A stretch of 6,011 nt of DNA from Alphaproteobacteria bacterium (GCA_024279045.1 JAJRRZ010000206.1:1-6011), one strand, 5' to 3'; counted from the stretch's first letter, positions 1-5,744 are shown. The notes: generated from the sequence alone by a model not told the origin. Made by a program: numbers and translations.

Positions 1-572
1 CTTTCCGTCTGGAACAGCTGCATGCCGCCCACGCGCAGGAATGGCAGCATGATCAACGCCATCACCACGATGCCCAGCCCGCCGATCCACTGCGTGATGG
101 AACGCCACAGCAGCAACCCCTCCGGCAGGCCATCCAGCCCGGTGAAGATGGTTGCGCCCGTGGTTGTCAGGCCGGAGACGGCCTCGAACCAGGCATCGAC
201 GAAACTCAACCGCTGCTCCATGAAGACATAGGGGATGGCCGCGCACAATGACAGCACCAGCCAGCTGGTCACGGTGATGACGAAGCCTTCCTTCAGACGC
301 ACCCGCTCCGACCAGGCATCACGCGAGACCAGGGCCAGCATCAGGCCGATGAAGCCGGTGGTCAGCGCCGCGCCGGCAAAGACTTCCCAGTCGGCATTCC
401 CGGCCACCAGATCGGCCAGCATCGGCGGGATCATGAACAGGGTCAGCACCAGCATCAGCATGCCGACCACGAACATGATGCGATAGGGGTCGATGACCGG
501 CTCGCGCCGGAAGCGGCGGCGCGCCTCCACCCTGCCGGTAGCGCCGGTGGTATCCATCGCCTGTAACGGCAT
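1..572 (-). CDS. trkH: Trk-type potassium uptake protein TrkH, N-terminal 190 residues (runs off left edge)
   Basis: TrkH is the membrane subunit of the low-affinity K+ uptake system; it works with the cytoplasmic NAD-binding subunit TrkA, which is not in this window. Translating the minus strand from 572 gives 190 codons without a stop. A basic cytosolic leader (about residues 15-30, rich in Arg) precedes hydrophobic segments at about 31-56, 62-83 and 97-118. Then comes the family's first pore loop, containing the filter motif TTTGAT (136-141), and the following helix with QWIGGLGIVV (161-170). This K+ filter plus WIGGLG context is diagnostic of the TrkH/KtrB superfamily; the N-terminal architecture favours TrkH. 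ATG at 572 is preferred because AGGAG lies at 582-586 with a 9-nt spacer; the in-frame ATG at 557 has no such site. E. coli TrkH is about 483 residues, so more than half the protein is missing only because the window ends. Inverted repeats and a TGACG cluster lie in its upstream region. Confidence 0.95.
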   Translation of the reverse strand, partial: MPLQAMDTTGATGRVEARRRFRREPVIDPYRIMFVVGMLMLVLTLFMIPPMLADLVAGNADWEVFAGAALTTGFIGLMLALVSRDAWSERVRLKEGFVITVTSWLVLSLCAAIPYVFMEQRLSFVDAWFEAVSGLTTTGATIFTGLDGLPEGLLLWRSITQWIGGLGIVVMALIMLPFLRVGGMQLFQTE

Positions 573-616
573 TGCTGCCCGCTCCTGCCTGCATGTTCCC
601 CATCATGCTTGCCGCA

Positions 617-658
617 CCGGGGCAATATGGCAGAGGGCTATATCAGGATTTGCCCCGG
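617..658. repeat. Inverted repeat upstream of trkH
   Basis: CCGGGGCAA at 617-625 is mirrored perfectly by TTGCCCCGG at 650-658, with a 24-nt AT-richer spacer containing ATAT and TATA steps. It lies 45-86 bp upstream of the trkH start, so it could be an operator straddling a promoter or a hairpin in the leader RNA. A separate 7-bp inverted repeat, GGCAATG (687-693) and CATTGCC (708-714), lies a little further upstream. The repeats are seen directly; any role is inference. Confidence 0.45.
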
Positions 659-691
659 CAGGCCAGTTGCCCCCGATGACCAGCAAGGCAA

Positions 692-781
692 TGACGCAAA
701 ACGGAGACATTGCCGCATGAACGTCAACTGCCTGAACGTCAAGTGACGCCAAATGCGATTGCCCTGGTTGGCCTGTTGACG
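692..781. promoter_or_regulatory. Cluster of five TGACG/CGTCA motifs, candidate operator region for trkH
   Basis: Five copies of the pentamer TGACG or its complement occur at 692-696, 722-726, 737-741, 744-748 and 777-781. Two sit inside a perfect 10-bp direct repeat, TGAACGTCAA, at 718-727 and 733-742, with starts 15 bp apart. Copies three and four form the palindrome CGTCA-AG-TGACG (737-748). The cluster lies between the truA stop (813) and the trkH start (572). Read on the minus strand the direct repeat gives two TTGACG hexamers that resemble -35 boxes, but neither has a good -10 box 16-18 bp downstream, so I favour a protein-binding array over simple promoters. No regulator can be named. 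Confidence 0.35.
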
Positions 782-788
782 TGATGGC

Positions 789-806
789 CGCGACGCCTGT
801 GTCGCG
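789..806 (-). terminator. Small hairpin just after truA
   Basis: CGCGAC (789-794) pairs perfectly with GTCGCG (801-806) around a 6-nt loop, starting 7 bp past the truA stop codon. The position fits an end-of-operon hairpin, but no T-run follows on the minus strand, so intrinsic termination is doubtful. It may instead protect the 3' end of the transcript or be chance. Confidence 0.25.
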
Positions 807-812
807 CCACGC

Positions 813-1622
813 TCAGACCACAGGCGGTTCGGCAGCAAAGGGATCGACCGGATATTCCACCGCCACCAGATACAGCCCCTGCGGCGGCGCCACGGGGCCA
901 CAAGCGGCGCGGTCGCATGCCTCCAGCGCGGCGCGCAGATCGCCCGCCGTCCACTTGCCCTGCCCCACCAGCTTCAGCGAACCGGCGATGGAGCGCACCT
1001 GATTGTGCAGGAAGGAGCGCGCGGAAACGTGGATATAAATTTCCTCGCCCGCGTTGCCGGCGCGGCGCACGCTGATGGCATCCAATGTTTTCACCGGCGA
1101 GTCGGCCTGGCACTGGCTGGCGCGGAAGGTGGTGAAGTCATGCCGCCCCACAAGCGCCTGCGCCGCCTCGTGCATGATGCCGGCATCCAGCGGCTGTAGC
1201 ACATGCCACACGCGGCTTGCCTGCAATGCCGGTGGTGCGGGGCGGTTGAGGATGCGGTAGACATAGGCGCGGCGGATGGCCGAGAAGCGCGCATGGAAAT
1301 CTTCCGCCACCGCCGCGGCAGCCAGCACCACCACCGGCTGGCCGTTGTGCGCCTGCCGGGACAGCATCGTCTTCAGGTGAAAGTTCAATCCGGCACGCAG
1401 CTTGTGCGCGGGCCACTCGCGTGGCAGATCCACATGCGCCACCTGGCCGCTGGCATGCACGCCGGCATCGGTGCGCCCCGCGCCTTGCACCAGCGCCTGC
1501 TGGCCGGTGAGCCGTTGCACGGCGTCTTCCAGCGCCTGCTGCACGGAGAGGCCATTGGCCTGGCGCTGCCAGCCGACGAACGGTGTGCCGTCGTATTCCA
1601 CCAGCAGGGCATAACGCGGCAT
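813..1622 (-). CDS. truA: tRNA pseudouridine(38-40) synthase TruA
   Basis: TruA isomerises uridine to pseudouridine at positions 38, 39 and 40 in the anticodon arm of many tRNAs, in the cytoplasm. The 269-residue product opens with the family start PRYALLVEYDGTPFVGWQRQ (2-21) and carries the catalytic-Asp motif GAGRTDAGVHA (47-57, Asp52 equivalent to E. coli Asp60). Later motifs are RRAYVYRIL (117-125), HDFTTF (161-166) and SFLHNQVRSIAG (203-214). Around residues 80-98 the segment is about ten residues longer than I expect from other alphaproteobacterial TruA proteins. ATG at 1622 is chosen: AAGGA lies 8 nt upstream, inside the end of fmt. A GTG one codon earlier (1625) is possible and would change the protein by one residue. 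The start shares one base with the fmt stop (TGATG), so truA is very likely translationally coupled to fmt in one operon. Confidence 0.97.
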   Translation of the reverse strand: MPRYALLVEYDGTPFVGWQRQANGLSVQQALEDAVQRLTGQQALVQGAGRTDAGVHASGQVAHVDLPREWPAHKLRAGLNFHLKTMLSRQAHNGQPVVVLAAAAVAEDFHARFSAIRRAYVYRILNRPAPPALQASRVWHVLQPLDAGIMHEAAQALVGRHDFTTFRASQCQADSPVKTLDAISVRRAGNAGEEIYIHVSARSFLHNQVRSIAGSLKLVGQGKWTAGDLRAALEACDRAACGPVAPPQGLYLVAVEYPVDPFAAEPPVV

Positions 1623-2590
1623 CACGGTTTTCCTTCCGGCTCGCCACCCGTCGCCAGCAGCGTGCCCGCGGCCACGGGAAATCCACGCAGGAACGCCTCC
1701 AGTGGCATTGGCGCCTTGCCCTCACGTTGCAACAGCAGCGGACGAATGGCCCCCTGTGCACAGGCGATGGCCAGCTTCTCGTCGAGCACTTCGCCAGGCT
1801 GGCCGCTGCCGCTGTGCCCGGCCAGTTGCGCCTTCAGCACCCGGACGCGAGCATGTTCACCGGGCTTGTCGGCACGCGGCAACAGCAGCCATGCGCCGGG
1901 AAACGGCGACAGCCCGTGGATGTGGCGCAATACCTCGCGGGCGGGACGGGCGAAATCGATGCGCGCCTCGGCCTTGTCGATCTTCTCCGCATAGGTAATG
2001 CCGATGGAAGGCTGCGGCAGGCATTCCAGCGTGCCGCTTTCGGCCAGCTCGTCCATGGCCGCGGTCAACAGCGCCGCGCCGCGCTCTGCGAGCACATCAT
2101 GCAGTTCACCGGCGGTGGTGGTGTCATCGATGGGCACTTCCACGCAGCCACACACATCACCGGTATCCAGCCCGGCATCCATCTTCATCACGCACACGCC
2201 GGTGGTCTCCTCGCCCGCCATGATGGCGCGCTGAATGGGGGCCGCGCCACGCCAGCGCGGCAGCAGCGAGGCATGCAGGTTGAAGCAGCCATGGCGCGGA
2301 ATTTCCAGCACCGCCCGCGGCAGGATCAGCCCATAGGCCACCACGACAATCACATCGGGCCGCAACGCGGCAAGCTGGCGCTGCTCCTCTTCGCCTTTCA
2401 GCGATGCTGGCCAGCGCACATTGATGCCCAGCTCCTCTGCCACCAACGCCACCGGCGTTGGGCGCTCCTTCCTGCCACGGTCAGCGCGGCGTGGCGGCTG
2501 GGTGTAGACAGCAACAACGTCATGCCGCGCGACCAGCGCGCGCAACGACGGCACGGCGAAATCGGGCGATCCCATGAACACGATGCGCAC
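1622..2590 (-). CDS. fmt: Methionyl-tRNA formyltransferase Fmt
   Basis: Fmt transfers a formyl group from 10-formyltetrahydrofolate to the amino group of methionine on initiator tRNA, giving fMet-tRNA for translation initiation. The 322-residue length is normal for the family. The N-terminal formyltransferase domain (about 1-190) begins MRIVFMGSPDFAVPSL and contains the catalytic residues in family context: N104 and H106 in FNLHASLLPRWRGAAPIQ, and D142 in MDAGLDTGDV. These match E. coli N106, H108 and D144 with a constant offset of two. The C-terminal OB-like tRNA-binding domain (about 205-315) includes GLSPFPGAW. The start at 2590 has GGGAG at 2599-2603 with an 8-nt spacer. The gene is followed by truA in overlap. 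In many bacteria def (peptide deformylase) lies directly upstream; here a long palindromic element begins about 37-42 bp upstream and no def is present in the window. Confidence 0.98.
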   Translation of the reverse strand: MRIVFMGSPDFAVPSLRALVARHDVVAVYTQPPRRADRGRKERPTPVALVAEELGINVRWPASLKGEEEQRQLAALRPDVIVVVAYGLILPRAVLEIPRHGCFNLHASLLPRWRGAAPIQRAIMAGEETTGVCVMKMDAGLDTGDVCGCVEVPIDDTTTAGELHDVLAERGAALLTAAMDELAESGTLECLPQPSIGITYAEKIDKAEARIDFARPAREVLRHIHGLSPFPGAWLLLPRADKPGEHARVRVLKAQLAGHSGSGQPGEVLDEKLAIACAQGAIRPLLLQREGKAPMPLEAFLRGFPVAAGTLLATGGEPEGKP

Positions 2591-2631
2591 GAGACTTGCT
2601 CCCGCTTGCTGGCGGTTTGCCTTCCTGTCCA

Positions 2632-2792
2632 GGCTCAGGACTCATAAAGAGGCATGGCAGATGCGTCATTTGCGCAAAATATCAGCGTTCTTTTGTCCGC
2701 CGGGAATACCCGTAGGTATTTCCAAGGACAAAAGGGCGCTGATATGCAGCGCAAATGGCGCAGATGCCGTGCAAATTTATGGGTCCTGAGCC
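2632..2792. repeat. Long imperfect palindrome 1 (intergenic hairpin element)
   Basis: The outer ends pair as 2632-2648 with 2776-2792 at 16 of 17 positions. Inward, the arms continue to AATACC (2705-2710) and GGTATT (2715-2720) around the 4-base loop CGTA. Perfect inner blocks include CATTTGCGC (2667-2675), ATATCAGCG (2679-2687) and CTTTTGTCC (2690-2698), each with its complement on the other arm. By eye about three quarters or more of the positions pair over the whole length. GTCC at 2627-2630 can also pair with GGAC at 2801-2804 across a small insertion. Short open frames on both strands here are products of the palindrome, not genes. It begins about 40 bp upstream of fmt and directly adjoins palindrome 2. 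I cannot name the family; it resembles a REP/MITE-like non-autonomous repeat, with no transposase nearby. Confidence 0.85.
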
Positions 2793-2959
2793 TAGGGCCT
2801 GGACTCAAAGCTTGAGCACTCCCCATGTGCATTTTGGCTGCATATCAGGCGGTTTTTCGTTCTTGCCAATAGCTCCACTATTGCCTGCGAACGAAAAACC
2901 GCTGCTATTTTGCCAAAATGCCCATGAGAAGCACTCATTTATTGAGACCAGACCCTAGG
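2791..2959. repeat. Long imperfect palindrome 2, related to palindrome 1
   Basis: Two 82-base arms (2791-2872 and 2878-2959) flank a 5-base loop. Both ends read CCTAGGG on their own strand (CCTAGG is self-complementary). The arms pair perfectly at GCATTTTGGC (2829-2838) and over a 14-bp block GCGGTTTTTCGTTC (2849-2862) with its complement at 2889-2902. Overall pairing is roughly 75%, with small bulges. Its left arm resembles the arms of palindrome 1: both have GGACTCA near the outside and a CATTT...ATATCAG core followed by a T-rich block. The two elements meet or overlap at 2791-2792. Taken together they fill most of the space between fmt and the sciP terminator. Function is unknown. Confidence 0.85.
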
Positions 2960-2964
2960 AAATA

Positions 2965-3003
2965 GGCCCCCGGTGCGCGCCACACAAGCACGCACCGGGG
3001 GCC
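2965..3003 (-). terminator. Strong GC-rich hairpin downstream of sciP
   Basis: GGCCCCCGGTGCG (2965-2977) and CGCACCGGGGGCC (2991-3003) form a perfect 13-bp stem with a 13-nt loop. It lies 38 bp past the sciP stop. On the minus strand it is followed by TATTT (2964-2960), a weak U-tract, so it plausibly terminates sciP transcription and keeps it from running into the palindromes and fmt. On the plus strand the sequence after it is not a clean T-run. Confidence 0.65.
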
Positions 3004-3015
3004 CTGTCATGTTTT

Positions 3016-3059
3016 CCTTCAACCGAAGGACATACCGCTGTTACGCGCGGTATTCCTTC
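3016..3059 (-). other. Two mutually exclusive stem-loops at the 3' end of sciP
   Basis: On the minus strand the last sciP codons, GAAGG then ATACCGC (3059-3047), pair with GCGGTAT and CCTTC (3038-3025), placing the stop codon in the 8-nt loop. The same CCTTC (3029-3025) can instead pair with GAAGG (3020-3016) across a 4-nt loop. Only one of the two can form at a time. This could be a composite 3'-end structure working with the terminator hairpin; any switching role is speculation. Confidence 0.35.
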
Positions 3060-3316
3060 AGCCGGGTGGTGCGCAGGCCCTTCATGCCATACTTCTCGAT
3101 GGCGCGCTGCCAGCTGAGGAATTCCTCAACCGTCAGTGCATAGCGCTCGCACGCTTCCTCCAGCGACAGCAGTCCGCCGCGCACAGCCGCCACCACCTCC
3201 GCCTTGCGGCGGATGACCCAACGCCGAGTGCCCGGCGGTGGGAGGTCGGCAACGGAAAGAGGCGAGCCATCAGGGCCAATGACGACCTTCACCCTGGAAA
3301 GCACGGTATTGTTCAT
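3041..3316 (-). CDS. sciP: SciP-like CtrA inhibitor, DUF1153 family
   Basis: SciP, first described in Caulobacter, is a small helix-turn-helix protein that restrains transcription driven by the cell-cycle regulator CtrA; related DUF1153 proteins occur widely in Alphaproteobacteria. This 91-residue protein has the normal family length. Its signature blocks are VVIGPDGSPLSVADLPPP (11-28), TRRWVIRRKAEVVAAVRGGL (30-49) and LSLEEACERYALTVEEFLSW (50-69), ending in LRTTRLKEYRA. Residues about 37-75 form the HTH region. ATG at 3316 is the only sensible start, although the ribosome-binding site (AGGGTG, about 10 nt upstream) is weak. It diverges from mnmA across 254 bp that hold a (CA)10 repeat and a CtrA-box-like site, which would fit feedback control by CtrA. 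A strong hairpin follows the gene. Family assignment is secure; a cell-cycle role in this organism is inferred. Confidence 0.93.
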   Translation of the reverse strand: MNNTVLSRVKVVIGPDGSPLSVADLPPPGTRRWVIRRKAEVVAAVRGGLLSLEEACERYALTVEEFLSWQRAIEKYGMKGLRTTRLKEYRA

Positions 3317-3340
3317 ACGCTTTACACCCTGCTACAAACT

Positions 3341-3361
3341 CACACACACACACACACACAC
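3341..3361. repeat. (CA)10 dinucleotide microsatellite upstream of sciP
   Basis: Ten uninterrupted CA units plus a final C occupy 3341-3361, ending 24 bp upstream of the sciP start codon. Such tracts are uncommon in bacteria and prone to slippage. From its position it lies in the sciP leader or promoter, where changes of two bases could alter spacing or mRNA structure. It is outside any coding frame, so it would not cause frameshifts. Confidence 0.9.
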
Positions 3362-3403
3362 GTCTTGATGCCGGGGCATGCACCCCGCGCCCCCGGCGCC
3401 GCT

Positions 3404-3425
3404 GCTGGCGGAATATGCTGCCAGC
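3404..3425. repeat. Short inverted repeat between sciP and mnmA
   Basis: GCTGGC (3404-3409) is matched perfectly by GCCAGC (3420-3425) with a 10-bp spacer. It lies in the divergent intergenic region and might be an operator or leader hairpin for sciP. Six-base arms in GC-rich DNA occur by chance, so confidence is low. Confidence 0.25.
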
Positions 3426-3486
3426 CACGGACATCCCTGAGGCCTTGCATGTTCTTCAACCGGAAGCCAACGTAATGCCGCAGCAT

Positions 3487-3501
3487 TTAAGAAACGTCTA
3501 A
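3487..3501. promoter_or_regulatory. CtrA-box-like site in the sciP-mnmA intergenic region
   Basis: TTAA-N7-CTAA at 3487-3501 differs at one base from the CtrA consensus core TTAA-N7-TTAA. It sits 70-84 bp upstream of the mnmA start and about 170 bp upstream of the sciP start. In Caulobacter sciP is activated by CtrA, so a CtrA site next to a sciP homologue is biologically sensible. One imperfect site in an AT-richer patch is weak evidence. Confidence 0.4.
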
Positions 3502-3570
3502 GCAGAGGCAAACAATTTGCTAACAAGGGCGCATGGTTGCCCCAGAACAGCACAGCCGGAACCGACCGCC

Positions 3571-4761
3571 ATGTCCACTGCCACCACCATCACCCCCCGA
3601 CTGCCGGAGGGGCTGCTGGATCAGATGCGCGCCGCCGTTGACCTGCCGGATGGCGCACCGGTGGTGGTGGCCATGTCCGGCGGGGTGGATTCCACTGTTA
3701 CCGCCGCACTGTTGGCAGCGGCGGGATACGAGGTGATCGGCATCACCCTGCGGCTGGCGGGCGATGCCGAGCTGGCGAAGGAGCGCAAGGCCTGCTGCAC
3801 GGGCCGCGACATCATGGACGCCAAACTGGCCGCGCGGCGGCTGGGCATTCGCCACCATGTGATGGACCTGAAGGAAGAATTCCGCCGCGAGGTCATTGCG
3901 CCTTTTGCCCAGGCCTATGTGGAAGGGCGTACGCCCATCCCTTGCGTGGACTGCAATCGCACAGTGAAGTTCTCCACCTTGCTGGCCAAGGCCCGTGCGC
4001 TGGGCGCCGCGGCACTGGTTACCGGGCATTATGCCGACATTCGCCGCCTGCGGACAGACAGCGAGCGGCGCGGGCTGTTCACCCCGGCGGACATGGCGCG
4101 CGATCAGAGCTATTTCCTCTACGCCACCACGCAGGAGCAGCTTGACTACCTGCGCTTTCCGCTGGCGCGGCTGGCCAAGCCGGAGGTGCGCGGCATCGCC
4201 GCCAACATGGGGCTGGAGGAAGTCGCCAACAAGCATGACAGCCAGGACATCTGCTTCGTGCCGAAAAGCGGCTATCGCAACCTGCTGGCGCGGCTGACGC
4301 CCGATGCCCACGCGCCAGGCGAAGTGGTGCACGTGGATGGCCGCGTGCTGGGCCAACACGAAGGGGTGGCGCATTTCACCATCGGCCAGCGGCGCGGGCT
4401 GGGGGTGAGTGTTGGCGAGCCGCTCTATGTGGTGGACATCGACGCCAGCAGGCGGCGCGTCGTGGTAGGGCCGAAGCGGGCGCTGGCGCGGCAGCGCATC
4501 GTCTTGCACGCGGTGAACTGGCTGGGCGATGCGCCACTGCCGGAAGGAGAGGAAAACGCCCTGCGCCTGCATGTGAAGATCCGCTCCACGCGCCCGGCGG
4601 CGCCGGCGCTGGCATGGCGAGGAGAAAGCCAGGCGCAGGTGCTGCTGGAACAGCCGGAATACGGCGTTTCGCCCGGACAGGCCTGTGTTTTCTACGAACA
4701 TCCGGGCAGTGGTGCGCGGGTGTTTGGTGGTGGTGTCATCATGGCAGCCAACCCCGGCTGA
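3571..4761 (+). CDS. mnmA: tRNA-specific 2-thiouridylase MnmA
   Basis: MnmA (formerly TrmU) activates U34 of Lys, Glu and Gln tRNAs with ATP and inserts sulfur delivered by a persulfide relay, giving 2-thiouridine at the wobble position. The 396-residue product has the PP-loop SGGVDST (36-42), CCTGRDIMDAK (75-85), and the nucleophilic Cys128 in CVDCNRTVKF. It also has GHYA (152-155), DQSYFLY (178-184) and the second catalytic Cys228 in SQDICFV. The central and C-terminal domains include HFTIGQRRGLG (268-278) and end with FGGGVI. ATG at 3571 is chosen because homology begins just after it. A TTG at 3517 with a GAGG about 9 nt upstream would add 18 residues without family features. No strong Shine-Dalgarno precedes 3571, so the TTG is not fully excluded. 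It is divergent from sciP; pmtA follows 121 bp downstream. Confidence 0.96.
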   Translation: MSTATTITPRLPEGLLDQMRAAVDLPDGAPVVVAMSGGVDSTVTAALLAAAGYEVIGITLRLAGDAELAKERKACCTGRDIMDAKLAARRLGIRHHVMDLKEEFRREVIAPFAQAYVEGRTPIPCVDCNRTVKFSTLLAKARALGAAALVTGHYADIRRLRTDSERRGLFTPADMARDQSYFLYATTQEQLDYLRFPLARLAKPEVRGIAANMGLEEVANKHDSQDICFVPKSGYRNLLARLTPDAHAPGEVVHVDGRVLGQHEGVAHFTIGQRRGLGVSVGEPLYVVDIDASRRRVVVGPKRALARQRIVLHAVNWLGDAPLPEGEENALRLHVKIRSTRPAAPALAWRGESQAQVLLEQPEYGVSPGQACVFYEHPGSGARVFGGGVIMAANPG

Positions 4762-4882
4762 ACGGCTTGTCATGCGCCACAACTGGACGAAACATCGGCA
4801 ATTGGTGTAGGTTCCCGGCAAATCAACGCGATCATGGCTGCATGTTGCTGCCTCGTCCCATTGGCGAGAGGGATAGCTTGGC

Positions 4883-5620
4883 ATGACGGAAAAACGTTTC
4901 AACGGCGCCAACGGGCAAGGCGCGCTGGCGGAAATGGACGAACAGGCCATCCGCAAGGCCTATGCCCGCTGGGCGCCGGTATATGACCTGACATTCGGCA
5001 TCATCGCCGATGCCGGGCGCAAGCGGGCGGTGCGCTACATGAACACCCTGCCGCCATCGCGCATTCTGGAGGTGGGCGTGGGTACAGGCATCTCGCTGCC
5101 GGCCTATGACAGCAAGCACCGCATTACCGGCATCGACCTTTCCACCGAAATGCTGAAAAAGGCGCACGAGCGTGTGCGGCGGCGCAACCTGCACAACGTG
5201 GAAGCCATTCTGGAGATGGACGCGGGTGATCTGCGTTTCGAGGATAACAGCTTCGACGTGGTGGTGGCCATGTATGTTCTCACCGTGGTGCCGGAGCCCG
5301 AGAAGGTGATGCGCGAGCTTTCGCGGGTGTGCAGGCCGGGTGGCGAGGTGATCCTGGTGAATCATTTCAGCACCGACAAGGGCCTGCGCGGCAAGGTGGA
5401 GAAGGGCATGGCGCGCTTCGCGGAAGACCTAGGCTGGCGTCCGGAATTTCCGAAGGAAACGGTGATGGTGTGCGACGAGCTGCGGCTGGAGCAGGAACTG
5501 CCGCTGAAGCCCTTCGGCCTGTTCACGATGATGCGCTTCCGCAAGGATGAAAATGCTGCTGCTGGTGCGAGCCAAGCGGCGCACAGCCTGCCGGAAGCAC
5601 GCATGGCTTCTGCGGGCTGA
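4883..5620 (+). CDS. pmtA: SAM-dependent methyltransferase, probably phosphatidylethanolamine N-methyltransferase (Rhodobacter type)
   Basis: The 245-residue protein is a class I SAM methyltransferase. YARWAPVYDLTFG (27-39) is the N-terminal signature I associate with Rhodobacter-type PmtA. Motif I follows as ILEVGVGTGISLP (61-73), then GIDLSTEML (83-91), an acidic DAGDLRFEDNSFDVVVAMYV stretch (113-132) and CRPGGEVILVNHF (150-162). PmtA methylates phosphatidylethanolamine three times to give phosphatidylcholine at the inner membrane; no transmembrane helix is needed. UbiE/UbiG-like quinone methyltransferases share the fold and are the main alternative. The last 24 residues or so (about 222-245, rich in Ala, Ser and Glu) look like a low-complexity tail beyond the conserved domain. 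ATG at 4883 has AGGGA at 4869-4873 with a 9-nt spacer. It may be co-transcribed with mnmA or have its own promoter; I see no clear promoter in the 121-bp gap. Confidence 0.85.
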   Translation: MTEKRFNGANGQGALAEMDEQAIRKAYARWAPVYDLTFGIIADAGRKRAVRYMNTLPPSRILEVGVGTGISLPAYDSKHRITGIDLSTEMLKKAHERVRRRNLHNVEAILEMDAGDLRFEDNSFDVVVAMYVLTVVPEPEKVMRELSRVCRPGGEVILVNHFSTDKGLRGKVEKGMARFAEDLGWRPEFPKETVMVCDELRLEQELPLKPFGLFTMMRFRKDENAAAGASQAAHSLPEARMASAG

Positions 5621-5662
5621 ACAAAACTTGCCTGTTTGGTTCATGCTGGCTGCAATCGTCTC

Positions 5663-5692
5663 TTGACTTTTGCCCTGTGCGCTTCATATATC
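5663..5692 (+). promoter_or_regulatory. Sigma-70-type promoter for the tRNA gene
   Basis: TTGACT (5663-5668) matches five of six bases of the -35 consensus. It is followed by CATATA (5685-5690, 16-bp spacer) or TATATC (5687-5692, 18-bp spacer) as the -10 box. Transcription would start near 5698-5700, about 45 nt before the mature tRNA. The leader contains a GC-rich hairpin, GCTGCG (5705-5710) with CGCAGC (5732-5737). Confidence 0.7.
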
Positions 5693-5744
5693 GCTCGTGC
5701 TTGCGCTGCGGGGCCTTGGCGGCCTCGGGTGCGCAGCCTCTCCC

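Noticed and set aside
319..606. 95-codon minus-strand frame beginning at 606
   Set aside because: The adjacent minus frame starting at 572 encodes TrkH with clear pore and filter motifs, so this frame is a shadow.
718..742. Direct repeat as a CRISPR-like or tandem promoter structure
   Set aside because: There are only two 10-bp copies with a 5-bp gap, and no -10 box at a proper distance from either TTGACG on the minus strand.
1583..2647. 354-codon open frame on the plus strand, antisense to fmt
   Set aside because: It lies opposite the well-supported fmt and start of truA and has no recognisable motif.
2574..2958. Short frames of 65-71 codons within the palindromes
   Set aside because: Frames on both strands give similar peptides because the DNA is palindromic; they have no convincing start sites and are best seen as artefacts of the repeat.
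3517..3570. Extended mnmA start at TTG 3517
   Set aside because: A GAGG is suitably placed, but the added 18 residues are not MnmA-like and ATG at 3571 fits the family start better. Kept as a minor alternative.
3520..4956. 478-codon open frame on the minus strand, antisense to mnmA
   Set aside because: It covers mnmA, whose motifs are unmistakable; the antisense translation is rich in His/Arg/Gln with no family features, typical of a GC-rich shadow frame.
5619..5642. Stem-loop after pmtA as an intrinsic terminator
   Set aside because: GAACAAAAC and GTTTGGTTC pair with a mismatch, the stem is AT-rich and no T-run follows.
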